Positions 9,509 to 17,311 of a stretch of 47,509 bases of DNA are shown piece after piece (positions within the stretch are counted from its first letter, which is position 1; each line of letters opens with the position of its first letter). The DNA lies in assembly GCA_012960925.1 (NCBI GenBank), contig DUAG01000003.1, positions 1-47,509 on the forward strand, written 5' to 3'. Position numbers and translations under genes: made by a program. Under the pieces are notes generated by a model that was not told the origin of the DNA, searched no databases, and saw only the letters and a program-made list of their open reading frames with translations. The stretch comes from Candidatus Manganitrophaceae bacterium. GTDB taxonomy: Bacteria > Nitrospirota > Nitrospiria > SBBL01 > JAADHI01.

Positions 9509-10213
9509 TCATCGGTGATCAGACGTCACGAAGGCATCGAGTTTCTCGGAACGTTTGATCCGATTGGACAGGCGTACGGCCTCAGACCGATCCGCATAGT
9601 GTCCGATACGGACACGATACCATCGTCCTTTTTGAGGGATTTCCTGTGAGACGACGTAAGTTTTATACCCTTTTTCCCTCAATTCCTCTGCCAGAACCTC
9701 TGCCCTGTTCTTTTTTGAAAAAGAGGCAACTTGAACCGCGAATTGACCTGGAACAGATTTTCGAGGAGGGAGAGTTGTGGCCATCACTTTTTTTGTCTTG
9801 CGCGGGGATTTTTTCTTTGTTGTTATTTTCTGATCTTTCTGAGGTTCCTTCTTGATCTTTAAGGGAGGGTTTTCTTTTTTTTTCTCCTTGAGGGTTTTTA
9901 AAAAGGTGAGTTCTTTTTTTTGAATTGGTCCGATTGGTTTTTTATTTTCATCTACAGAGGGTGCTAAGGCTTCTTTCCCGGAATCGATCCGTATCTTGCC
10001 CGGGGTGAACTCTGAACGAAAAGTCTTGGTCCCCTTATTTTCACCATTGGAGAGGTTTGAGGCGGGGTTAAGGTCTTCAGTGGGATTCTCTTCGAAGAGG
10101 AAGAAGAGGCCGAGGAAGACGAGAATCCCCATAAAAGTAATCAGCAGTATCGGGGGTTTCTTTTTTTTTTTCGGATTTTCTTCCGTCTCTTTTAAAATTC
10201 TCAGTTCGCGCAT
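9509..10213 (-). CDS. Single-pass membrane protein with C-terminal SPOR domain
   Basis: A 234-residue protein with a short basic cytoplasmic N-terminus, one membrane segment (about residues 22-40), a long lysine/proline-rich low-complexity linker, and a C-terminal SPOR domain starting near residue 155 ('FAVQVASFSKKNRAEVLAEEL', later 'WYRVRIGHYADRSEA'). SPOR domains bind denuded glycan strands of septal peptidoglycan, so a role in cell division or envelope maintenance (FtsN/DedD-like layout) is likely. It lies between queA and the helicase on the same strand. The linker is A-rich in DNA (T-rich on the plus strand). Confidence 0.8.
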   Translation of the reverse strand: MRELRILKETEENPKKKKKPPILLITFMGILVFLGLFFLFEENPTEDLNPASNLSNGENKGTKTFRSEFTPGKIRIDSGKEALAPSVDENKKPIGPIQKKELTFLKTLKEKKKENPPLKIKKEPQKDQKITTKKKSPRKTKKVMATTLPPRKSVPGQFAVQVASFSKKNRAEVLAEELREKGYKTYVVSQEIPQKGRWYRVRIGHYADRSEAVRLSNRIKRSEKLDAFVTSDHR

Positions 10214-10227
10214 TTCCCCTCCATCAG

Positions 10228-10254
10228 TCGCAGTTCAGTATGCCACTATTTCCC
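10228..10254 (-). repeat. Dispersed half-repeat, copy 3
   Basis: The 'TTCAGTATGCCACTATTTCCC' stretch and its upstream bases resemble the left arm of the 2664-2811 element ('TTCAGCATGCCACTAATTTCCC') at roughly three quarters of positions. It fills most of the 45-nt gap between queA and the SPOR gene. No second arm was seen. Confidence 0.35.
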
Positions 10255-10258
10255 CCCA

Positions 10259-11254
10259 TCATACAACAAACATGGCATCTCCGTAGCTATAAAATCTGTA
10301 GCGCCGCGCGATTGCTTCCCGGTAAACTGAGCGAATTACATCCTTTCCTGCAAAAGCGGAGAGCAGGACAAGCAAGGTCGATTTCGGAAGATGGAAGTTT
10401 GTAATCAAGGCGTCTGTTCCTTTAAAGCGGTATCCGGGAGTAATGAAGAGGTCCGTCTCGCCTTCTCCTGCCTGAATCCGACCCCCGGGCCGTGTGACTG
10501 TTTCCAGGACGCGGGTCACCGTGGTGCCGACAGCGATGACTCTTCCCCCACGCTCCCGTGTGGTGTTGATCTGTGAGGCTGTTTCCTCAGAAACCTGATA
10601 CCATTCCCGGTGCATCTCATGGTCCCGAATCTTTTCTGAACGCATAGGCTGGAAGGTGTCGAGGCCGATATGGAGCGTGATCGTTGCCGTCTGAATCCCT
10701 TTCTCCCGGAGGGTATTGAGCAGGGGATCCGTAAAGTGAAGGCCCGCGGTCGGTGCCGCTGCAGAGCCCCATCGCCTGGCGTAGACCGTTTGATATCTCT
10801 CCCGATCCTCCGCTTCCTCTGCTCGACAAAGCGATTCTGAGAGATTGCTTCCTTCCATTTTTCTCCTTTTAAGAATATAGGGTGGAAGCGGAATCTCTCC
10901 CCATCTCTCCAGAAAGGTGTAGACGTCACTGTATTGATCTGCTGGGCGGTGGATGACCACCTCGTGACGGCCTCCCCCCAGATCTTTTAAAAAGCGGCCC
11001 AGGATCTTTCCTTTAAAGAAGAGGTCAGTCGTTTCGCGTCCCTTCCCTTTGGCCAGAACCTCCCAGCACTGACTGAAAATCCCTTTTTCTTGTTCGACCT
11101 GATGTAGAAGTGGTCGCAGGAATAGGAGCTCCAGTCGACCGCCAGAGCCTTTCTCCGCAGTGAGGCGGGCAGGAAAGACCCGTGTATCATTCAGGACCAG
11201 GAGGTCGTGAGGCTTGAGGTATTTCGGAAGCGAAGTAAATGAGCGATGTTCCAT
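10259..11254 (-). CDS. queA: S-adenosylmethionine:tRNA ribosyltransferase-isomerase QueA
   Basis: Transfers the ribosyl part of SAM to 7-aminomethyl-7-deazaguanine in tRNA, making epoxyqueuosine. 'LLVLNDTRVFPARL', 'GLHFTDPLL' and the C-terminal 'TNFHLPKSTLLVLLSAFAG' are family signatures. The only standard start in frame is ATG 11254, which begins about 35-45 residues too late. The in-frame DNA upstream (to 11395) encodes the missing conserved N-terminus ('DYDYPLDPALIAGSPPPERD') but has no ATG, GTG or TTG. The true start is therefore unusual, or a base has changed. Last gene of the nadA-DUF2905-spoIID-queA run. Confidence 0.9.
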   Translation of the reverse strand: MEHRSFTSLPKYLKPHDLLVLNDTRVFPARLTAEKGSGGRLELLFLRPLLHQVEQEKGIFSQCWEVLAKGKGRETTDLFFKGKILGRFLKDLGGGRHEVVIHRPADQYSDVYTFLERWGEIPLPPYILKRRKMEGSNLSESLCRAEEAEDRERYQTVYARRWGSAAAPTAGLHFTDPLLNTLREKGIQTATITLHIGLDTFQPMRSEKIRDHEMHREWYQVSEETASQINTTRERGGRVIAVGTTVTRVLETVTRPGGRIQAGEGETDLFITPGYRFKGTDALITNFHLPKSTLLVLLSAFAGKDVIRSVYREAIARRYRFYSYGDAMFVV

Positions 11255-11373
11255 CTGTCCGCTGTCCCGATGATAGATCAGAAGTTGGCTCTGGTCTCGT
11301 TCTGGCGGCGGGGACCCAGCGATGAGGGCCGGGTCGAGAGGGTAATCATAGTCAGCAACGCTCTGGTTATCTT

Positions 11374-12504
11374 CTATCGAGATGATTGTAGGGCCTCATA
11401 AGGTTGCAATGTCACACCGGGATAATAGTGTAGTAAAATTCTCTCGAAATTAAAGCCCTTTTCCGCCAGAACCTTCGCGCCCCACTGGCAGAGACCCACG
11501 CCATGTCCGAAGCCCATTCCTTTAAAGATAAGCTCTTTTCCAAAGGAAGCGATTCTGAAATTTGTACTGGGTAGAATGCGATATCCGAGTATCTGACGAA
11601 GATCTTCGGCCTTTAGAAAAATCTCTCCTCCATTATATAAAATCCGGACGGTCAGGAGTCGTCCCGCCCGGCTCCACTTGAGCGGGGTCAAGGTCGCGAC
11701 GGTATGGACGGGAAATCCTTTTTTCCGAAGCGCGCTCTCGAGATCGGACAGGGAAATCACTTTCTTCCATTGATGGTAGGGCGACTCTCTGTCAAGAGGA
11801 CAGCTGACTCCTTTTAAATAGGGGAGATCGATATTCCATCTTTCGGAGGCATCTTCAGTGGGGCCTGCTGAAGTCGAGTGAAAGAAGGTGAGGGCCGGCG
11901 CCCCTTCATAGCTCAGAATCATGCCTTTTGTCATTTCCACTGCGGCAGATGTGCGGCGATTTTCAACCGATGCGCCTTTATAGACCTGGGCCAGAATGGA
12001 CCCGACAAGATCATACTCTCTCCCCCGGTGCTCTCTTTTTTTATAGAGGGCATAGGTTCTGGAGATCACTGCTTGCACCTTGAGGGCCTCCATCTTCCAT
12101 TTGGAAGGCATCTCAGAAGGGACCACCCCTTTGAGGTAGAGCTCCAGGTCCACCTCGTTTAAGACAAGAAGACCACCCTTTTTTCTGATGACCCGAAATG
12201 TGCCCTGGAAGGGATTTTGGTTTAAGGAGATCATTCCTCCCCGCCGGGGGATAAAGAGGAGCTCTTTCAGGTGGCTGTCCACGCGGTTAATGGCAATTCC
12301 TCCAGGTGACAATGAAATCCGGGCGGATTTCGTCAGAGGCCCGAGCCGCTTCCCAGAGAGTGTGGTGATCGAAAATCCCTTACGGGAGAAGAATGAAAGT
12401 TGTTTGACCTGATCCATTAATGAAACGCGTAGGGTTTCTTCCGCTTGAAGGAGGGGCGGGGCAGAGAGAAGAGAAAGTGCAATCATTAAAAAGGACAGGA
12501 TCAT
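11374..12504 (-). CDS. spoIID: SpoIID/LytB-domain protein
   Basis: A 376-residue secreted protein with the SpoIID (amidase enhancer/lytic transglycosylase) domain. In spore formers SpoIID cleaves glycan strands; in Gram-negative bacteria its homologues are envelope proteins of less certain role. Visible signatures are 'LELYLKGVVPSEMPSKW', 'ALKVQAVISRTYAL', 'FFHSTSAGPTEDASERW' and the C-terminal 'GMGFGHGVGLCQWGA'. A signal peptide follows ATG 12504, whose ATGA overlaps the stop of the DUF2905 gene; this coupling fixes the start. The longer frame to 12768 only shadows that gene. queA follows at once. Confidence 0.87.
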   Translation of the reverse strand: MILSFLMIALSLLSAPPLLQAEETLRVSLMDQVKQLSFFSRKGFSITTLSGKRLGPLTKSARISLSPGGIAINRVDSHLKELLFIPRRGGMISLNQNPFQGTFRVIRKKGGLLVLNEVDLELYLKGVVPSEMPSKWKMEALKVQAVISRTYALYKKREHRGREYDLVGSILAQVYKGASVENRRTSAAVEMTKGMILSYEGAPALTFFHSTSAGPTEDASERWNIDLPYLKGVSCPLDRESPYHQWKKVISLSDLESALRKKGFPVHTVATLTPLKWSRAGRLLTVRILYNGGEIFLKAEDLRQILGYRILPSTNFRIASFGKELIFKGMGFGHGVGLCQWGAKVLAEKGFNFERILLHYYPGVTLQPYEALQSSR

Positions 12505-12713
12505 TTTTTTATGAACCAGAAGAAGAGAGAAAGAATGAGGCTGATCAGGAGGCATGTTATCCAGGGAAAATAGAAGCTGAAGTTCTTGCGTTGAATCAGG
12601 ATATCTCCCGGAAGTTTCCCGATGCCGGGGACCTTCGCAAAAAGAAGGAGTAGCCCTCCGATGAGAGAAAGAAGAATGCCAAAGAGAATCAGTGACCGGC
12701 CGATATCGAACAT
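12501..12713 (-). CDS. DUF2905 small membrane protein
   Basis: A 70-residue protein with two hydrophobic helices joined by the conserved loop 'KVPGIGKLPGDILIQRKN' that marks the DUF2905 family. Function is not known. It lies immediately downstream of nadA (stop and start 2 nt apart) and overlaps the spoIID start by 4 nt, so it belongs to one operon. Confidence 0.9.
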   Translation of the reverse strand: MFDIGRSLILFGILLSLIGGLLLLFAKVPGIGKLPGDILIQRKNFSFYFPWITCLLISLILSLFFWFIKK

Positions 12714-12715
12714 CT

Positions 12716-13642
12716 TTATGATCCGATCTCGAGCATCCGATCAATGGCCTGCTTGGCCCTCTTGGCAATAGAAGGTGGTACGGTGATCGGGTATTGCAAT
12801 GACTCCAGGGACCAGAGAAGTTTTTCCAGATTGTTGACCTTCATATGCGCACAGTCACACCAGGTACAGGCGGGAATGAACTCTTTATCGGGATTCTCTT
12901 TTTTCAGGCGATGAAGAATCCCGACTTCTGTCGCGACGATCACCTCCTGCTTCTCCGTCTTATTTGATTCCATACAGATCCCGCTGGTGGAAAGAACCTG
13001 GTCTGCCATCGCGCTGACCGCCGGGGTACACTCCGGGTGGGCCACGACCAAGGCCTCGGGATGGGATGTTTTCGCGGCGTCAAGGTCTGCAGTCATGATT
13101 CTAAAGTGGGTCGGGCAATAGCCGTTGAAGAGGATCAGCTTGCGACCGGTCTTCCGCGTGACATAATCCCCAAGATATTGGTCGGGGATAAAGATGATTT
13201 CTCGATCTTTTGGAATAGACTGGACCACATTGGCGGCATTGGAAGAGGTACAGCAGATATCGGATTCGGCCTTGACTGCCGCGCTGGAGTTGACATAGCA
13301 GACCACAACTGCATCCGGATGTTCTGCTTTAAGGGTTCGGACCTCTTCGGTCGAGATCATTTCCGACATGCCGCAGCCCGCCGCAAGGTCCGGCAGGAGG
13401 ACCATCTGATCGGGACAGAGAATCGCGGCAGTCTCTGCCATAAAATGAACGCCGCAAAAGACAATGACCTCGGCATCGGTCAGGGCCGCCTTCCGGGAGA
13501 GTTCGAGCGAGTCGCCCAGAAAATCCGCAACATCCTGAATCTCCCCGACCTGATAATTATGCGCCAGAATGATTGCATTGCGATCCTTCTTTAGTCGCTG
13601 AATACGTGTAATGAGTTTGTCTTGTGTTGAGGTCTTAACCAT
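12716..13642 (-). CDS. nadA: Quinolinate synthase NadA
   Basis: Condenses iminoaspartate with dihydroxyacetone phosphate to quinolinate, the second step of de novo NAD synthesis, using a [4Fe-4S] cluster. Seen: 'AIILAHNYQ' near the start, 'CGVHFMAETA', 'ADICCTSSNA'-like and 'CTWCDCAHM' cysteine motifs. The length of 308 residues is normal. ATG 13642 is preferred over TTG 13657, though neither has a strong ribosome site. It heads the nadA-DUF2905-spoIID-queA run. nadB and nadC are not in the window. Confidence 0.93.
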   Translation of the reverse strand: MVKTSTQDKLITRIQRLKKDRNAIILAHNYQVGEIQDVADFLGDSLELSRKAALTDAEVIVFCGVHFMAETAAILCPDQMVLLPDLAAGCGMSEMISTEEVRTLKAEHPDAVVVCYVNSSAAVKAESDICCTSSNAANVVQSIPKDREIIFIPDQYLGDYVTRKTGRKLILFNGYCPTHFRIMTADLDAAKTSHPEALVVAHPECTPAVSAMADQVLSTSGICMESNKTEKQEVIVATEVGILHRLKKENPDKEFIPACTWCDCAHMKVNNLEKLLWSLESLQYPITVPPSIAKRAKQAIDRMLEIGS

Positions 13643-13731
13643 AGGTTTGGTTCTCAAAAACTATTTTAGAGAAGTCTATCACATGGCAGATTCAATTTTC
13701 TAGTGCAAGCCTCTTCAAGAAGTGTTTCTGC

Positions 13732-13760
13732 TTGACATCACAATAAAAAACGGTTATGTT
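13732..13760 (+). promoter_or_regulatory. sigma70-type promoter of the Ig-repeat lipoprotein
   Basis: A perfect TTGACA (13732-13737), 17-nt spacer and TATGTT (13755-13760) stand about 125 nt upstream of ATG 13888. The 13658-13887 gap separates divergent genes; I see nothing else in it. Confidence 0.6.
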
Positions 13761-13887
13761 AAAAGCTATTCCAGAATATACCATACTGGGAATATAAAGC
13801 CAGTGGTTCCACAGAATATTTGCAGATGATAGAGATTTTTTAACGTTGGCACTTAATTGCTGTGTTGGAAATTAAAAGGTGGGTGGA

Positions 13888-15831
13888 ATGAATAGGATAT
13901 TCTTTGGTGATTTTACAATGCTTCCTCGCTGGATGAAGCCCATGTATGCTTTAGGCGTGATAACCGTCATGGCGCTGTCAGGCTGTAGTGGCGACAGCTT
14001 GCCCGGGCCAGGTGGAACAACCACAATATCAGGCAGCGCTGGTGATGGTCCATCCGTGGGCGGCGCAATCACCGTGAAGGATGGTCTCGGCGCTCTTGTT
14101 ACCACGACGCCTGTCAACCCGGTTACCGACGGAACTGCCCATTTCTCTTTTACCGTCTCTGCTGGAACAGTCACACCTTTGATCATTACAGTCAGTGGTG
14201 GGACAGACATCGTTACAGGGGCTGTGCAAGATTTCCCTTTGACAACAGCGGTAACCACACTGCCCGCGGGTGGCACAGTTACGGGTAATGCCAATCCACT
14301 ATCCACACTGGCAGTTGCTACAGCCACAGCTCTGGGTGGAGGCACCTTAACCCCAGGAAATCTGGCAGTCGCGACAGCGAACGTTTTGGGTGCGATGGGG
14401 TTTGGATTTCCCACAGGCGTGGATCCCATTACCACGCCTGTGGACACCACCAACGTCGCCGGTGTGTTGAGGGCCAATGAAGCTGCCGCCGAAATGATTC
14501 GTAGAACTTCGAATGCAACAGGCAGCACAATAGCGTCCACAATCGCAAATCTTGCCAATGATCTGACCACAGGAGCTATTGACGGGCGAATGGCTGCGGG
14601 TGTTACACCAGATCCTCAGGCGGCAAACATTGCAGCCGCTGCATTGGCACAACAGTCAACAATAGCTGTTGAAACGCTAACCAATAATCTCACAGTCACG
14701 ACACCTGCAGGAGAAGCGATCCCCGGAGCCAGTGGCGCTAACTTTACAACAGTGTTGAATACATCGCTGCTCACTATCCAGCCGACCGCAGCAGGTGCGG
14801 ATGCTGATATTGCTCAGATTGCCCCCACATAGAATTTCATTACCCAGACAAGCACGGCTATTAATATATCGAATATTCTGACGGGTGGAGCTGACGCATC
14901 CCTTGCTGCGCTTCAGGCCACAGTGAATGGTTTGACAGCAGGGTCTGTTCCCAATCCTACACAACTCACCGATCTGGATAACGATCTGACAGCTGCGACC
15001 GGAACCATTGACACAGCGACCACCAATGCCGTAGCAGGCATCAATATCGTCACTGCTCTGGCTGATACACAGGCGCCCGTGATTGTTATTTTGGGTGCGA
15101 ATCCGTTGACGGTAGTCCACAGTTCAGCATTTTCAAATCCGGGTAGTGTTGTGACAGATAATGTCGATGTAGGCCTGGTGGCAACAATTACTGGCACTGT
15201 AAATATATCAATTGTTGGAACCTATACTCTGGCATATTCGGCCACAGATACAGCAGGCAATAGCGTCACCCGAAACCTTACCGTTAATGTCACCGATCAA
15301 ACTGCACCGGTGATAACGCTGATAGGTGCGAACCCGCAAACCACCGCTCAGGGGAGTGCGTATACAGAACTGGGCGCAACTGTCTCAGATAATGTGGATG
15401 TTGGTCTTGCAGCCACCATTGATAGCTCGGCAGTACTTACGGGCATCGTGGGCAGCTATACCGTGACCTACAACGTCAGCGATGGTGCGGGCAATCCGGC
15501 GATACAGCTTACCCGAACCGTTAACGTGACCGATCAAACCGCACCGGTGATTACCCTGGCAGGTGCGAACCCTCAAATCATTACCTTGGGGAGCGCCTAC
15601 ACAGAACTGGGTGCAACAGTCACAGATAATGTGGATGTTGGTCTTGCGGCCACCATTAATAGCTCAACAGTGGATACGAACACGCTAGGTAGCTATACCG
15701 TGACCTACAACGTCAGCGATGGTGCAGGCAATTCGGCCATACAGAAGAGTCGAACAGTGAATGTGGTTGTCCCCTCGGCGACACCGGCTGTATGGGATCA
15801 GACCAATTGGGATCAATCGGATTGGCAATAG
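13888..15831 (+). pseudogene. Secreted Ig-repeat lipoprotein interrupted by in-frame TAG
   Basis: One reading frame runs from 13888 to 15831 with a single TAG at 14830-14832; codons on both sides stay in phase and keep the same Thr/Ala-rich composition. The N-terminus is a lipoprotein signal ('ALSGC' lipobox). An Ala/Thr-rich low-complexity domain follows, then three Ig-like units of the DUF5011/HYR kind at 15064-15768, ending in a short Trp/Asp/Gln-rich tail. Such proteins are surface or adhesion-like. ATG 13888 has AAGGTGGG just upstream; ATG 13918 also fits the signal peptide. Without suppression only a 314-residue N-terminal protein would be made. Sequencing error is possible. Confidence 0.7.
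15064..15768 (+). repeat. Three tandem Ig-like domain repeats
   Basis: Units 15064-15294, 15295-15531 and 15532-15768. The last two are both 237 bp and highly similar in DNA (shared 'GATCAAAC', 'ATAATGTGGATGTTGGTCTT', 'AGCTATACCGTGACCTACAA'). The first is diverged. Each encodes an approximately 79-residue DUF5011-like beta sandwich starting 'DQTAPVI', with '[11 protein letters not shown]' and 'YNVSDGAGN' cores. Recent duplication of units 2 and 3 is likely. Confidence 0.8.
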
Positions 15832-15872
15832 AATTATAAGAATATAGTGAAAAAATACCTACGGAGGAAATC

Positions 15873-16583
15873 ATGAACAAAATCTATAAAGGAATCATTG
15901 TGGCAGGGTTTCTTTGCAGCGTACAATCAATTCACGCTGCGCCACTCACCATCCCCAACACTTTCACTGCCAATACCCCGACAGTGGCAGCGGATGTGAA
16001 TGCAAACTTCACAGCAACCGAAAGTGCTGTGAATGACAACAATACAAATATCGGGACAAACTCTACCAACATTGGAACCAACGCGACTTCAATAGTGGAC
16101 ATCGAAGCGCGTTTGGCTTTACTTGAAACAGTAACGGATACGAGTATTTCTTTAGCGAGTCTTGCGGGTACATGGGGCATGATTCTTAATTCTGCCGGGG
16201 GCATCATTGAGGATCCTGGGGCAAATTTCGTTGAAATATGGCGTGAGACGGTTTTCGCAACATTGACCACTACCGCAACTGGCACATTCACAACATCGGC
16301 CTTTAGTGGGATGGATATTACTACAGGAGTGTCTGTAGATGGGATAACAAATCCTGGAACATTCCTCCAAGATGGTACAATCACGCACACAGTAGCAACT
16401 GGAACAATCTCTGGCACAATAAGTGTTGGAACAGGCAATACGGTTGCGATTGCCCTTACGGGTGATATTCCCCTGAACGGCTTTGTCAGTCAGAATGGAC
16501 AGATGATCGTGCTTGAAGGGCATGATACTGCAATAGCAACAGACAAATCCAACGTTGTCGTTACATTGATTAAAATTCAGTGA
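15873..16583 (+). CDS. Secreted protein with stalk-like N-terminal region
   Basis: A 236-residue exported protein I cannot name. A signal peptide ends near 'SIHAA'. A short stretch with the repeated pattern 'NIGTNSTNIGTNATSI' looks like a trimeric-stalk or coiled-coil motif. The rest is a Thr/Gly-rich, probably all-beta domain ('GTWGMILNSAGG'). The ribosome site ACGGAGGAAAT precedes ATG 15873. It lies 41 nt behind the broken Ig-repeat gene and is probably cotranscribed with it. Both are Thr/Ala-rich, unlike their neighbours, suggesting an acquired surface-protein pair. Confidence 0.65.
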   Translation: MNKIYKGIIVAGFLCSVQSIHAAPLTIPNTFTANTPTVAADVNANFTATESAVNDNNTNIGTNSTNIGTNATSIVDIEARLALLETVTDTSISLASLAGTWGMILNSAGGIIEDPGANFVEIWRETVFATLTTTATGTFTTSAFSGMDITTGVSVDGITNPGTFLQDGTITHTVATGTISGTISVGTGNTVAIALTGDIPLNGFVSQNGQMIVLEGHDTAIATDKSNVVVTLIKIQ

Positions 16584-16600
16584 TTATTTCTAGTAGTTTC

Positions 16601-16652
16601 GACTTGATCTGACAGCGGCCAGTTTTAAGGGAGTGACTGTCAGGTCAAGTTC
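16601..16652. repeat. Long inverted repeat, possible mobile-element end or hairpin
   Basis: GACTTGATCTGACAG (16601-16615) is mirrored by CTGTCAGGTCAAGTTC (16637-16652), 14 of 15 positions pairing around a 21-nt loop. It begins 18 nt after the upstream stop codon. It could act as a terminator, but the T-tract is poor. Two abutting transposon ends in opposite orientation would look the same. Confidence 0.55.
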
Positions 16653-16972
16653 AATTTACATGTTTTTCCTTCCAGATTTCTTTTCCACCTTCCAATGTCA
16701 CCATAGGACTTTGTCCCTCTGTGAGATTGAGCCCAGAGAGCAGCCCAGCCCTAATCCCGTGATTTCGGAATTAGAAACCGCCGATGGCTAGCGCGAGACC
16801 CATCCACCTAAAATTACTGCGTTACCGGCCAACAGTCTCCTCACCGTACGGGCGAGTACACTTCGGTTACTGGTCTTGTCTTCGCAGCCGACTTGGCATT
16901 TTTCCCCAAGATCAGTCGCTGATCGTGAGGTACAAACTTGCTGTATGAGTATTTTAGGCATAGATTTTACTC
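16653..16972. other. Unexplained region without a gene
   Basis: About 320 bp with no convincing ORF on either strand. The composition is more GC-rich and less gene-like than its neighbours, and short self-complementary pieces occur around 16845-16880 ('ACCGTACGGGCGAGTAC'). It lies between a long inverted repeat and toxin-antitoxin relics, so a decayed mobile element or a structured RNA are both possible. I could not match it to a tRNA, riboswitch or group II intron domain V. Confidence 0.35.
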
Positions 16973-17115
16973 ATGTATGATTTTCATATGACTATAAAAA
17001 AAGTGCTTCAAATTTTAAAAAATATGGTATTGATTTTGTTACCGCACAAGTACTTTGGCTGGTTGAGCGTCCTGAAGAAAAATCTGCGAACAAGGCAAAT
17101 GCACTCGGACAGTAA
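16973..17115 (+). pseudogene. BrnT-type toxin remnant (frameshifted, truncated)
   Basis: After the start 'MYDFH' the family sequence continues one frame over (codons from 16987): 'DYKKSASNFKKYGIDFVTAQ', then 'VLWLVERPEEKSANKANALGQ' and a TAA at 17113-17115. This is the N-terminal half of BrnT, the RNase toxin of the BrnTA system ('YD..KSA.N..KHGIDF..A'). A 1-nt deletion near 16988 breaks the start, and the C-terminal half with its catalytic residues is missing. No brnA follows. It is a dead fragment. Confidence 0.6.
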
Positions 17116-17119
17116 AAAG

Positions 17120-17311
17120 CGCCGCTCCTTCACGAGCAGGGGAGAAGCCTTTGCCGAACTTGTTCCCTGTGTCGACCCGAAGAAAAAGGACAAGGCTGAG
17201 GCGGTGCAGAAGATGAAGGCCTTCATGCTGGAGAATCCGGTACGTGGTGTGAATATCAAGGAACTGATCGAGCAGCGGCGTTCGCGAAACGGTAGAGTCC
17301 CTACCTCTTGA
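17120..17311 (+). pseudogene. Phd/YefM-type antitoxin C-terminal remnant
   Basis: The segment 'FTSRGEAFAELVPCVDPKKK' with the downstream 'VRGVNIKELIEQRRS' matches the C-terminal half of Phd/YefM antitoxins, where 'xSRGEPxAELVP' ends the DNA-binding domain and the tail neutralises the toxin. The N-terminal half is missing; in frame, it now follows shadow sequence of the brnT relic. Its stop overlaps the convergent decarboxylase gene. No toxin gene adjoins. Confidence 0.5.

Noticed and set aside
16840..16930. Possible group II intron domain V, tRNA or riboswitch
   Set aside because: Short complementary pieces exist, but I could not find a GAAA-capped domain V, a cloverleaf with TTCRANY, or any known aptamer core.
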